DNA from: an uncultured Aquitalea sp.
GTDB taxonomy: Bacteria; Pseudomonadota; Gammaproteobacteria; Burkholderiales; Chromobacteriaceae
Direction: 5' to 3'
Length of the DNA: 64,000 nt
Assembly (NCBI RefSeq): GCF_945957525.1
Contig: NZ_CAMFLA010000004.1
Location: forward strand, 165,386 to 229,385
Position numbers and translations under genes: made by a program. Of this stretch, positions 35,439-42,499 are shown one piece after another. The notes under the pieces were generated by a model, which was not told where the DNA came from, made no database searches, and saw only the letters and a program-made list of their open reading frames with translations. Position 1 is the first letter of the stretch. Every line of letters starts with the position of its first letter.

Positions 35439-35690
35439 TCAATGCAGACTTTGTCGCGACAGGAATCGCAAATAGCCCACGCCCTCCAGCCAGAAACCGC
35501 CGTCGGCCAGCGGCGTGGCGTCTTCCAGATCGCCCAGCGTCAACACCAGCTCCTGTCCATCGAAGCGGGCTTCCAGCACGATGTCGTCCTCATCGGCAAA
35601 CTCTTCCGACACGCCGTGCTGGTCAGGCTTGATGAACTGGTTGTTCACCTGGATGTAATCCGACTCGTTCAGTAAACGCAGGATGTCCAT
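35439..35690 (-). CDS. small conserved-looking acidic protein of unknown function
   Basis: An 83-residue soluble, acidic protein (FADEDDIVLEARFDG in the middle) with predicted mixed strand and helix and an aromatic C-terminal stretch (GGFWLEGVGYLRFLSR). No domain is recognised. The start at 35690 is preceded by GGAGGCTGCC on the minus strand, a good ribosome site, and codon use is like its neighbours, so it is likely real. It is transcribed away from dut and coaBC on the same strand as radC, 119 bp downstream of the radC stop. No function is proposed. Confidence 0.65.
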   Translation of the reverse strand: MDILRLLNESDYIQVNNQFIKPDQHGVSEEFADEDDIVLEARFDGQELVLTLGDLEDATPLADGGFWLEGVGYLRFLSRQSLH

Positions 35691-35809
35691 GGCAGCCTCC
35701 TTGATGATGCGGTGAGGGATACGTCTTCAGACAGTGTCCAGCGCCCGACGCCCGTCAGCCCGGGCGGCACTGTCAGGCCGCCAGAACACCGGAAACGCCC
35801 GGAACATCA

Positions 35810-36484
35810 TCACAACCAGCCACGCTCGGCAAACGACGCCGTCTGGCTGCCCGTTACCACAAAGTGATCCAGCAAGCGCACGTCCACCAGCGCCAGGGCC
35901 TGTTTCAGACTGGCCGTCATGGCCCGGTCCTCCGCCGACGGCTCAACCGAGCCCGCCGGATGGTTGTGCGCCACGATCAGCGCCGCCGCATTGTGCGTCA
36001 GACAGCGACGGGCGATTTCCCGCGGATAAATCCTAGCCTCGGTGAGCGTGCCCTGAAACAGCTCCTCCACTGCAATCACCTGATGCCTAGCGCTGAGGAA
36101 CACGCCCAGGAACACCTCCACATCGCGCCGGCCTATCGTCAGCCGCAAATACTGGCGCACGGCGTCCGGACTGCCCAGCACATCCTCCGTCTTCATTTCT
36201 TCGGCCAAAGCGCGCCGCGCCAACTCCCGCGCCGCCATCAGCTGCGCGTACTTGGCCGGCCCCATGCCGGGCTGCGCGCTGAATTCAGCCAAGGAGCAGG
36301 ACAACAAGCGCGCCAGCGAACCAAAATGCCCCAACATACCGCGCGCCAGATCCACCGCCGACAGACCGCGCATGCCGGTGCGCAGAAAAATGGCCAGCAA
36401 TTCCGCATCGCTCAGCGCTTGCGGGCCGAACGACAACAATCGTTCTCGCGGCCTTTCGTCTTCGGGCCAGTCATTGATCGCCAT
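35810..36484 (-). CDS. radC: RadC-family JAB/MPN domain protein
   Basis: A 224-residue protein. The N-terminal third has a helix-hairpin-helix-like region ([21 protein letters not shown]), and residues 100-224 form the JAB1/MPN metalloprotease-like fold with the [14 protein letters not shown] metal-binding motif (near residue 172). RadC was once linked to DNA repair, a claim since withdrawn for E. coli; it is linked to transformation in some naturally competent bacteria. It is divergent from coaBC with 174 bp between, the arrangement found in most betaproteobacteria and gammaproteobacteria. One copy of the dispersed word encodes Leu-Ala-Glu. Confidence 0.92.
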   Translation of the reverse strand: MAINDWPEDERPRERLLSFGPQALSDAELLAIFLRTGMRGLSAVDLARGMLGHFGSLARLLSCSLAEFSAQPGMGPAKYAQLMAARELARRALAEEMKTEDVLGSPDAVRQYLRLTIGRRDVEVFLGVFLSARHQVIAVEELFQGTLTEARIYPREIARRCLTHNAAALIVAHNHPAGSVEPSAEDRAMTASLKQALALVDVRLLDHFVVTGSQTASFAERGWL

Positions 36485-36658
36485 GCGTCATCCCTGTTTT
36501 GGCTATAGCCCGTCCTGGGGCCGAGGGCAATCATCATATCTTTACCTTTTGTAAACAGCCGCCCTCCCTTGGGCCAGCAACGAGGCTTCTGCCAGCGTCG
36601 AGAGCCGCACAGATTTCCGGTACACTTCGCCGTTATCGCAATCCCAGACGAGACCCCC

Positions 36659-37840
36659 ATGACAGCCAGACGCATCCTGCTGGGCGTAACCGGCGGCATC
36701 GCCGCCTACAAGGCGGCGGAGCTTGTCCGCCTGCTGGTGAAAGCCGGCCATCACGTGGAGGTGGTGATGACCGAAGCCGCTACCCGCTTCGTCACACCGG
36801 TCACCTTCCAGGCCCTGTCGGGCCATGCGGTTTACACCGGCTTGTGGGACCCGCGCCCGGACAATGCGATGGCCCACATCGAGCTGTCGCGCCGCGCCGA
36901 CGCCTTTCTCATTGCGCCGGCCAGCACCAATATGCTGTACAAGCTGGCGCACGGCGTTTGCGATGATCTGATCTCCACGCTGGCAGCCGCCCGCACCTGT
37001 CCTCTGATGGTGGCGCCGGCGATGAACCGCCAGATGTGGCAAAACCCGCCCACCCAGCGCAACGTGGCCCAGCTGCGCGCAGACGGCGTACAGGTCTGGG
37101 GGCCGGACGCCGGCCAGCAGGCCTGCGGCGAGGTGGGCGAAGGCCGCATGCTGGAACCCGAGGCGCTGGCCGAACTGCTGGAGGGTTTTTTCGCCCCCCG
37201 CCTGCTGAGCGGCAAGAAAGTACTGATCACCGCCGGCCCCACTTATGAAGCCATCGACACCGTGCGCGGCATCACCAACATCAGCTCCGGCAAGATGGGT
37301 TATGCGCTGGCGCGCGCCTGTCGCGACGCCGGTGCCGAGGTCACGCTGGTTTCCGGGCCTACCTGCATGGAACCCCCTCTCGGCATGACGCGCATCAATG
37401 TGGCCAGCGCGCGCCAGATGCACGATGCGGTGATGAGCGAAGTCGGCGCCAGCCATGTTTTTGTTGCCGTGGCGGCAGTGGCGGATTACCGGGTGAAAAA
37501 CCGCTCAGAGCATAAAATCAAGAAAGGCGCAGGCGCGCCGGTCATCGAGCTGGAAGAAAACCCGGACATTCTCGCCACCGTGGCCGGGCTGCCCGCCGCG
37601 CCGTTCTGTGTGGGCTTCGCCGCCGAGAGCCAGAATCTGCTGGAGTTCGCCGAAGACAAACGCCGTCGCAAGAAAGTACCTCTACTGGTGGCCAACCTTG
37701 CCCAACAGGCCATGGGCTCGGACAGTAACCAGGTGGTGCTGCTGGACGACGAAGGCCAGCACCCCTTGCCCGAGATGCCGAAAGCCGACGTCGCCGCAGC
37801 CATCGTGGCGCGGATGGCGGCCTTGATGGCCAGCCGCTGA
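36659..37840 (+). CDS. coaBC: bifunctional phosphopantothenoylcysteine decarboxylase/synthetase
   Basis: A 393-residue coenzyme A biosynthesis enzyme. The N-terminal CoaC half (residues 1-180) binds FMN and has the catalytic-region [19 protein letters not shown] and PAMNRQMW motifs. The C-terminal CoaB half (190-393) starts at [20 protein letters not shown], with the conserved [11 protein letters not shown] nucleotide loop. It converts 4'-phosphopantothenate plus cysteine to 4'-phosphopantetheine using CTP. ATG 36659 is the classical start ([19 protein letters not shown]). It is followed by dut, as in most proteobacteria. Confidence 0.96.
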   Translation: MTARRILLGVTGGIAAYKAAELVRLLVKAGHHVEVVMTEAATRFVTPVTFQALSGHAVYTGLWDPRPDNAMAHIELSRRADAFLIAPASTNMLYKLAHGVCDDLISTLAAARTCPLMVAPAMNRQMWQNPPTQRNVAQLRADGVQVWGPDAGQQACGEVGEGRMLEPEALAELLEGFFAPRLLSGKKVLITAGPTYEAIDTVRGITNISSGKMGYALARACRDAGAEVTLVSGPTCMEPPLGMTRINVASARQMHDAVMSEVGASHVFVAVAAVADYRVKNRSEHKIKKGAGAPVIELEENPDILATVAGLPAAPFCVGFAAESQNLLEFAEDKRRRKKVPLLVANLAQQAMGSDSNQVVLLDDEGQHPLPEMPKADVAAAIVARMAALMASR

Positions 37841-37923
37841 ATTCCCACAACCGACCGACAGACCCACTTCGACAAGGTTGGCCGTGCCGCCAGCCTGCCC
37901 ACTCCTTTTCAGGAAGCATTGCC

Positions 37924-38376
37924 ATGAAACCCGTAGTAGACGTGAAAATCCTTGACCCTCGCCTCAAGGAAAACCTGCCCGATTACGCCACCAACGGCTC
38001 CGCCGGCCTGGACCTGCGCGCAGCCATCGACAAGGACATGCTGATCAATCCCGGCGAAACCCAGCTGGTGCCTACCGGCCTGTCCATCCACCTGGCCGAT
38101 CCCGGCCTGGCGGCGATGATCCTGCCGCGCTCCGGCCTTGGCCACAAACACGGCATCGTATTGGGCAATCTGGTGGGACTGATCGACTCCGACTACCAGG
38201 GACAGCTGTTCGTATCTGTCTGGAACCGCGGCCACGAGTCCTTCCGCCTTACTCCCATGGAGCGCATTGCGCAGATGATCATCGTCCCGGTGGTGCAGGT
38301 TGCCTTCAACGTGGTGGACGATTTCGCCGGCTCCGAACGCGGCGAGGGCGGCTTCGGCAGCACTGGCCGCCACTGA
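37924..38376 (+). CDS. dut: dUTP diphosphatase
   Basis: A 150-residue trimeric dUTPase. The five family motifs are readable: [32 protein letters not shown] and the C-terminal [11 protein letters not shown] that closes over the active site. It hydrolyses dUTP to dUMP, keeping uracil out of DNA. It lies 83 bp after coaBC and is probably co-transcribed. Confidence 0.96.
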   Translation: MKPVVDVKILDPRLKENLPDYATNGSAGLDLRAAIDKDMLINPGETQLVPTGLSIHLADPGLAAMILPRSGLGHKHGIVLGNLVGLIDSDYQGQLFVSVWNRGHESFRLTPMERIAQMIIVPVVQVAFNVVDDFAGSERGEGGFGSTGRH

Positions 38377-38474
38377 ATCTCCATGCCATTCGCATGAATG
38401 TCCGACAGACGTGGTGATCAAGCCTTATACTGCCGCATCAGCCAGTTGATCACCCGCCTGCCGGATCAAGCCCC

Positions 38475-39455
38475 ATGGACGACACCTTGCACGACTCCCA
38501 CCTGCCCGAACTGCTGGACGGGCTGATCGACCTCACCGCGCAAAGAGAGCGCCGCCATCTGCAGCTGACCCTGCTGACCACGCTGCGCGACCTGTTGCCC
38601 GGCGCTACCGTCTCCCTCTACAACTGCCGGTGGATAGACGGCAGACCGTGGTGGCGACCGTTGGCCGATAGAGATGATGCCGAGCTAGCGCCCTGGCGAC
38701 TGCCCGGCGCCGCCCTGCTGCCCATCATCGAGCAGAAACTGCCGCGTCAGGACTGCTACCAGATGGACACCGGCGTTTGTGTCCCCCTTTACCATCAGGG
38801 CCAGGTCATCGGCGTGCTGCTGGTAAACATGGTGGACGACAGCGAGCCCGACACCCGGCTGCTGACCGCTCTGGCGCGCATTCACGAAAACTTCCTCGGC
38901 CTGCTGCATGTCTCGGACAGCGACGAACTGACTGGGCTGGGCAACCGCCGACTGTTCGACCAACACCTGTTCCGCGCGCTTTCCCAAGCCCCTCAGCGAG
39001 GACGCCGGTGCTTTCTCGCCCTGCTGGACATCGACCACTTCAAACAAGTCAACGATCGCTACGGGCATCTGATCGGCGACGAAGTGCTGCTGATGCTGGG
39101 ACAGTACATGCAACGCCACTTTGGCCCGGAGGACGGACTGTACCGCTACGGCGGCGAGGAATTCGCCCTGCTGTTGCTGGCGCGCGACGGCGAGCAGGCG
39201 CTGTCCCAGCTAGAGGCCTTCTGCCGCAGCCTTGCCAGCAGCCATTTTCCCCAAGTACCACAGGTCACCGCCAGCATCGGCCTTGCCGCGCTTGAGGGCT
39301 GCCGCATGCCATCGGAAGCGCTGGAGAGGGCCGACAAGGCGCTCTACTACGCCAAACAGCATGGCCGCAATCAGGCCTGCACCTATGAAACGCTGGAAGC
39401 CCAGGGGCTGGTCAGCGTGGTGCAAGCGCCCAGCAGCGACATCGATCTCTTCTGA
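38475..39455 (+). CDS. GGDEF diguanylate cyclase with GAF-like sensor
   Basis: A 326-residue cytoplasmic protein. Residues 15-145 look like a GAF-type sensor (ALLPIIEQKL, GVCVPLYHQGQVIGVLLVNM). Residues 155-310 are a GGDEF domain with DELTGLGNRRLFD, DIDHFKQVNDRYGH and the active-site YRYGGEEF. The RxxD inhibitory site is missing: at its place the sequence reads GPED, so product inhibition is probably weak. It should make cyclic-di-GMP. No membrane segment is present. It is a separate unit after dut. Confidence 0.9.
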   Translation: MDDTLHDSHLPELLDGLIDLTAQRERRHLQLTLLTTLRDLLPGATVSLYNCRWIDGRPWWRPLADRDDAELAPWRLPGAALLPIIEQKLPRQDCYQMDTGVCVPLYHQGQVIGVLLVNMVDDSEPDTRLLTALARIHENFLGLLHVSDSDELTGLGNRRLFDQHLFRALSQAPQRGRRCFLALLDIDHFKQVNDRYGHLIGDEVLLMLGQYMQRHFGPEDGLYRYGGEEFALLLLARDGEQALSQLEAFCRSLASSHFPQVPQVTASIGLAALEGCRMPSEALERADKALYYAKQHGRNQACTYETLEAQGLVSVVQAPSSDIDLF

Positions 39456-39673
39456 CGCCTGCGCACGCAATCCGCACCGCCATATGGCGCGCTTGCCTGC
39501 CCCTCTTCTGTCTACGACGGCGAATCCCGCCACCCACGGTTTTGTCAGCGGGCCAAAGCCCCGGCGACGCAACGACAGCGCTATTGACATCCCCGTCGCG
39601 CCCGCCTTAAATGCCGGATTCACCGCGCCGTACGATACTGCGTAACCCTTACTCATCACTCAAGGACATTCAC

Positions 39674-40414
39674 ATGGCCATTACCGTCAACGGCGTCGAA
39701 ATCACCGAAGCCATGGTGCAAGCCGAGCAGGACAACCATGCCGACGCGCCCAATCCGCGCGACGCCACCATCCAGGAACTGGTCCTGCGCGAACTGCTGG
39801 TGCAAAAAGCCCGCGAACAAGGCATCGACACCGTCAACGCCAATGCCGCCATCGGCGCGCTGCTGGACAAGGAAATCCAGGTAGACCCGGTGGACGAAAC
39901 CGCCTGCCGCGAATTCTACGACCGCTACCCGGAACGCTTCAGCAGCGGCGAATCCGCCGTGGCCAGCCATATCCTGTTCCCGCTGGGCGCCGGCGACGAA
40001 TTGTCCAACATGCTTGCCAAATCCAAGGCAGAAGGCGTGCTGGCGGAAGTACAGGCCAACCCATCGCGCTTTGCCGACCTGGCGCGCGAGCACTCCACCT
40101 GCCCGTCCGGCCAACAAGGCGGCAGCCTGGGCCAGTTTGGCCGTGGTCAAATGGTGCCGGAATTCGAGCAAGCCGTATTCAGCACCGACGCCGGCGCCAT
40201 CACCCCGCACTTGGTGCAGACCCAGTTCGGCTACCACATCATTGCCGTCGAACAGCGCACCGAAGGCGGTCTGGTGTCGTTTGACGACATCAAGGAACGC
40301 CTGCAGCAATACCTGACCCAGATGGCCGGCAGCAAAAAAATGCATGAATACCTGGCCTCGCTGGTGGAAGCCGCCAAGATCGAAGGCTATGCCATGCCCA
40401 GCCTACAAGGCTGA
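39674..40414 (+). CDS. parvulin-type peptidyl-prolyl isomerase
   Basis: A 246-residue protein: an N-terminal helical chaperone-like part (MAITVNGVEITEAMVQAEQD and on to about residue 95), then a PpiC domain (about 100-200) with ASHILFPLG, EHSTCPSGQQGGSLGQFGRGQMVPEFE and FGYHIIAVE. No signal peptide or membrane anchor is seen, so it is likely cytoplasmic, unlike SurA or PpiD. It resembles the NifM/PpiC-like family. ATG 39674 follows CAAGGAC; the upstream frame to 39611 is unsupported. A strong terminator follows. Confidence 0.9.
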   Translation: MAITVNGVEITEAMVQAEQDNHADAPNPRDATIQELVLRELLVQKAREQGIDTVNANAAIGALLDKEIQVDPVDETACREFYDRYPERFSSGESAVASHILFPLGAGDELSNMLAKSKAEGVLAEVQANPSRFADLAREHSTCPSGQQGGSLGQFGRGQMVPEFEQAVFSTDAGAITPHLVQTQFGYHIIAVEQRTEGGLVSFDDIKERLQQYLTQMAGSKKMHEYLASLVEAAKIEGYAMPSLQG

Positions 40415-40466
40415 GGCTATTCAAGCCTGAGCAACGCGGACCGGGTCCGATGTTTGCCGAAGACCA

Positions 40467-40494
40467 GAAAGCCGGAGGAACCCGGCTTTTTTTT
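40467..40494 (+). terminator. terminator after parvulin gene
   Basis: AAAGCCGG and CCGGCTTT pair around a six-base loop, followed by a run of eight T. Confidence 0.9.
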
Positions 40495-40697
40495 GCGCCC
40501 GTCATTCCCGCAAGGCGACACGGCCATTGCCCCGCAAACTTGCCGTGATCGCAAGCCCCCCTGTAAGCCATGCCGCAAACCATCAGGCGCGCTACTTTAC
40601 TATCGAACAGCACCAAAATAATGACATATTCATTTTTTGTGCAATAAATACGAATTAAAACAAAAACATAAATTTAAAGACATTTTAAAAAATAAGC

Positions 40698-40726
40698 TTG
40701 CCCTGCAAGAGAAATAACACTATAGT
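40698..40726 (+). promoter_or_regulatory. strong promoter of the magnesium-transport locus
   Basis: TTGCCC (40698-40703) and TATAGT (40721-40726) are separated by exactly 17 bases. Upstream lies about 85 bases of very AT-rich DNA (40616-40700), like an UP element or a silencer/activator region. Transcription should start near 40733. No convincing PhoP box was found. Confidence 0.7.
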
Positions 40727-40732
40727 TGCTGG

Positions 40733-41023
40733 GTTATCTGAAACTGCAAAGGTTCAACGTGAACAACGACGGATGTAGTCGATCTTGCATCGCGACACCG
40801 CCGGGCAGGACGCAGGACTGACAGGACAAGCGTTTTCACTCCCCGAAAACCGTCCCGCTTTCCCCAGCAGCATTTCGCTGCCGCATCCCGCCCCGCATGG
40901 ATGCGGCATTCATGGCGCAACAGCCGCCAAGCCGATTCCCCATTTCTCCTGCCATCCCGTATGGCACCGGCGATGTCGCCGCCAGATCCCCACGTCCTTC
41001 CTGCACGCTGACAGGAGGCGATG
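40733..41023 (+). promoter_or_regulatory. about 290-base leader before first ACT-like gene
   Basis: This interval is untranslated apart from short candidates: a start-stop ATGTAG at 40773 and a 12-codon Pro-rich ORF at 40973-41011 (MSPPDPHVLPAR) that ends two bases before the ribosome site of the next gene. The small ORF has only a weak ribosome site of its own. By position the whole segment resembles the long regulatory leaders of bacterial magnesium transporter genes. Confidence 0.45.
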
Positions 41024-41350
41024 ATGCCCAATACCCGACTCTTGACCGCCCTGCTGCGCAGCCGCGGCGCAAAGCAGGCTTGCCAGCCTGATGCCTGGCG
41101 ACTGACCGTCTGCTGCGAGCAACCAGCCATGACCCGCTTGCGCCTGCTCTTGGCGCAAGAGGTTCAGGCTCACGGACTGACTACTGTCGGCATGGTGGCC
41201 ACACCAGCCAGTCACGACAAGCCCGCCAGCCTGTGCCTGACACTGGGACAGACACCCGATGCAAAACAGCGCAGCCAGCGCCTGGCTAACCGGCTGAGCC
41301 AACTGCCCGCGATCCACCGGGTCAGCCTGAGCCAGAGCGCGGCACACTGA
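41024..41350 (+). CDS. small ACT-like protein resembling the MgtC C-terminal domain (first copy)
   Basis: A 108-residue soluble protein. After a basic N-terminus, residues 20-105 give a strand-helix-strand-strand-helix-strand pattern: WRLTVCCEQ, a helix RLRLLLAQEVQAHGL, a beta segment SLCLTLGQT, a helix RSQRLANRLSQLP and a final strand IHRVSLSQS. This matches the ACT-type domain that ends MgtC proteins, here without the membrane part. It is paralogous in pattern to the gene at 41697. AGGAGG (41013-41018) favours ATG 41024 over 41021. Position between the locus promoter and mgtA suggests a role in magnesium control; the fold call is by pattern only. Confidence 0.6.
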   Translation: MPNTRLLTALLRSRGAKQACQPDAWRLTVCCEQPAMTRLRLLLAQEVQAHGLTTVGMVATPASHDKPASLCLTLGQTPDAKQRSQRLANRLSQLPAIHRVSLSQSAAH

Positions 41351-41385
41351 TACCCGCACCCGCCAACAACTGCAAGGAGCCTGAC

Positions 41386-41439
41386 ATGTCCGACGACCCT
41401 CGACCGCGACCCCAGGCCCGCGCCATCCTCACCGGCTGA
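41386..41439 (+). CDS. 17-residue Asp/Pro/Arg-rich leader peptide, MgtL-like
   Basis: ATG 41386 is preceded by AAGGAG with six-base spacing, an ideal ribosome site, and the frame closes after 17 codons: MSDDPRPRPQARAILTG. Salmonella MgtL is also 17 codons and starts with an acidic-proline run followed by basic residues; such N-termini destabilise the translating ribosome at low magnesium, and proline shortage slows it, which controls mgtA transcription. Here the peptide is followed by 257 untranslated bases before the second ACT-like gene. Function is inferred from this similarity of size, composition and place. Confidence 0.65.
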   Translation: MSDDPRPRPQARAILTG

Positions 41440-41696
41440 TTCTCCGCACAGCGGGATCGCCGAAGAACCTGATCAAGGCCTCGCCAGCCTGTGCGAAACA
41501 TGGCTGAAAAAACGGCATGCTCCCAAAGGGCACATGCGCATTTTGCAGCTGGCTTCCAAGCCGTATCACTATCGCGCAGCAGCGATCGAACAGGTTCAAC
41601 AAGGCGCGGGCCACACCGCCGGCTAGCCGGCAGACCCCATCCCGCTTGAAGCGGCCACCGCGGAAACGCCAATGGCCGCACCGACAGGAGAACAGC

Positions 41697-42071
41697 ATGC
41701 GCATCCTCTTCGACTGGCTGCTGCCGCGCCGCGCCGCGGCCCGCATTTGCCCACGGCCCGAAGCGCTTTATCACATTTCCCTGCAAGGCCGCAGCGCTGA
41801 CATGCCACGCCTGCGTCGCCAGCTTTTTACCGATTTTCACAGCCTGGGGCTAAAAATCGGAGAATTGACGCAGACAGCTTCGCCTGGAAGTTTTGATGAC
41901 GTTACCATAATCATGAAAGTCAGCTGCGCCGCCTCCACGGAAGAAGCCCTGCGACTGAGCTTGCAAAGGCTGAGCCGCCACCCGGCGGCGCAACGCCTGC
42001 ACTGGAGTCGCCGCAGTCAGCCGACTGACGGCAACGCCATGCGAGCCAGCGCCCTGCTGCCCAGCGGCTGA
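41697..42071 (+). CDS. small ACT-like protein resembling the MgtC C-terminal domain (second copy)
   Basis: A 124-residue protein with a basic N-terminus (MRILFDWLLPRRAAARI) and an ACT-like core over residues 24-108: YHISLQG, helix MPRLRRQLFTDFHSLGL, strand VTIIMKVSC, helix ALRLSLQRLSRHP, strand AQRLHWSRR. The last part recalls the RLS-x-P...V..W ending of MgtC C-terminal domains. AGGAG lies six bases before ATG 41697. A 257-base leader with the MgtL-like peptide precedes it and a 10-bp hairpin follows. Why a transporter locus needs two free ACT domains is unknown; they may regulate the ATPase or bind a nucleotide. Confidence 0.62.
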   Translation: MRILFDWLLPRRAAARICPRPEALYHISLQGRSADMPRLRRQLFTDFHSLGLKIGELTQTASPGSFDDVTIIMKVSCAASTEEALRLSLQRLSRHPAAQRLHWSRRSQPTDGNAMRASALLPSG

Positions 42072-42078
42072 CTATCGC

Positions 42079-42104
42079 GCCCGCCCCGAATATCCGGGGC
42101 GGGC
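42079..42104 (+). terminator. 10-bp perfect hairpin after second ACT-like gene
   Basis: GCCCGCCCCG-AATATC-CGGGGCGGGC, eight bases past the stop. It is very stable but has no U-tract, so it may be Rho- or ribosome-modulated rather than an intrinsic terminator. From here to 42304 no gene is seen. Confidence 0.55.
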
Positions 42105-42304
42105 AGCTCCAGGGCGCAACGCCACCCTGCTTGCGCCGCAAACACTACCTCGCAAAAAACCTGAGCCCGGCACGCCGACACAGGCCGCACTTGCTGTCCG
42201 GCAATGAGGCGCAACGCAGGATCAGGATTCTTGTTAGCGGATGTCATCCATGCCAGTGCCCCGGCAGGGGCACGGCTGGCCCACGCACTCACCAGGAGAA
42301 CGCC

Positions 42305-42499
42305 ATGAGCGACGACAGTTACGGACCCATACCCGCCGGCAATGCCGGCATGCGCCACACACCAATCAGACAACACGCCACCGCGACAGCGCACCGACGT
42401 TGGCCGAAGACGGCCGCCGGCAGCTTGCCGCCAGGAGCACCCCATGCAGCAAAAAAACCTCAATCGCCGCAAACTGCGCGGCTTCATCGCCGGCCTTGA
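42305..42499 (+). CDS. 64-codon leader ORF overlapping the mgtA start out of frame
   Basis: ATG 42305 has AGGAG six bases upstream, the same spacing as the 17-codon leader, and the product also begins MSDD (MSDDSYGPIPAGNAG), with Pro-rich sequence after it. The frame runs through the mgtA ribosome site (42433-42437) and ends 56 bases inside mgtA in another frame. Ribosomes completing this ORF would pass over the mgtA start, while early drop-off would leave it free. It contains the dispersed word at 42400. It may be a regulatory leader rather than a functional protein. Confidence 0.5.
   Translation: MSDDSYGPIPAGNAGMRHTPIRQHATATAHRRWPKTAAGSLPPGAPHAAKKPQSPQTARLHRRP

Noticed and set aside
35810..36484. 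radC taken as evidence of a mobile element or an antitoxin-type JAB gene
   Set aside because: It is the standard chromosomal radC next to coaBC and dut.
40616..40760. PhoP-type direct repeat upstream of the magnesium locus
   Set aside because: I searched for two TGTTTA-like hexamers with five-base spacing and found only poor matches.
40773..40778. Start-stop ATGTAG in the magnesium-locus leader
   Set aside because: Minimal start-stop sites occur by chance and this one lacks a ribosome site.
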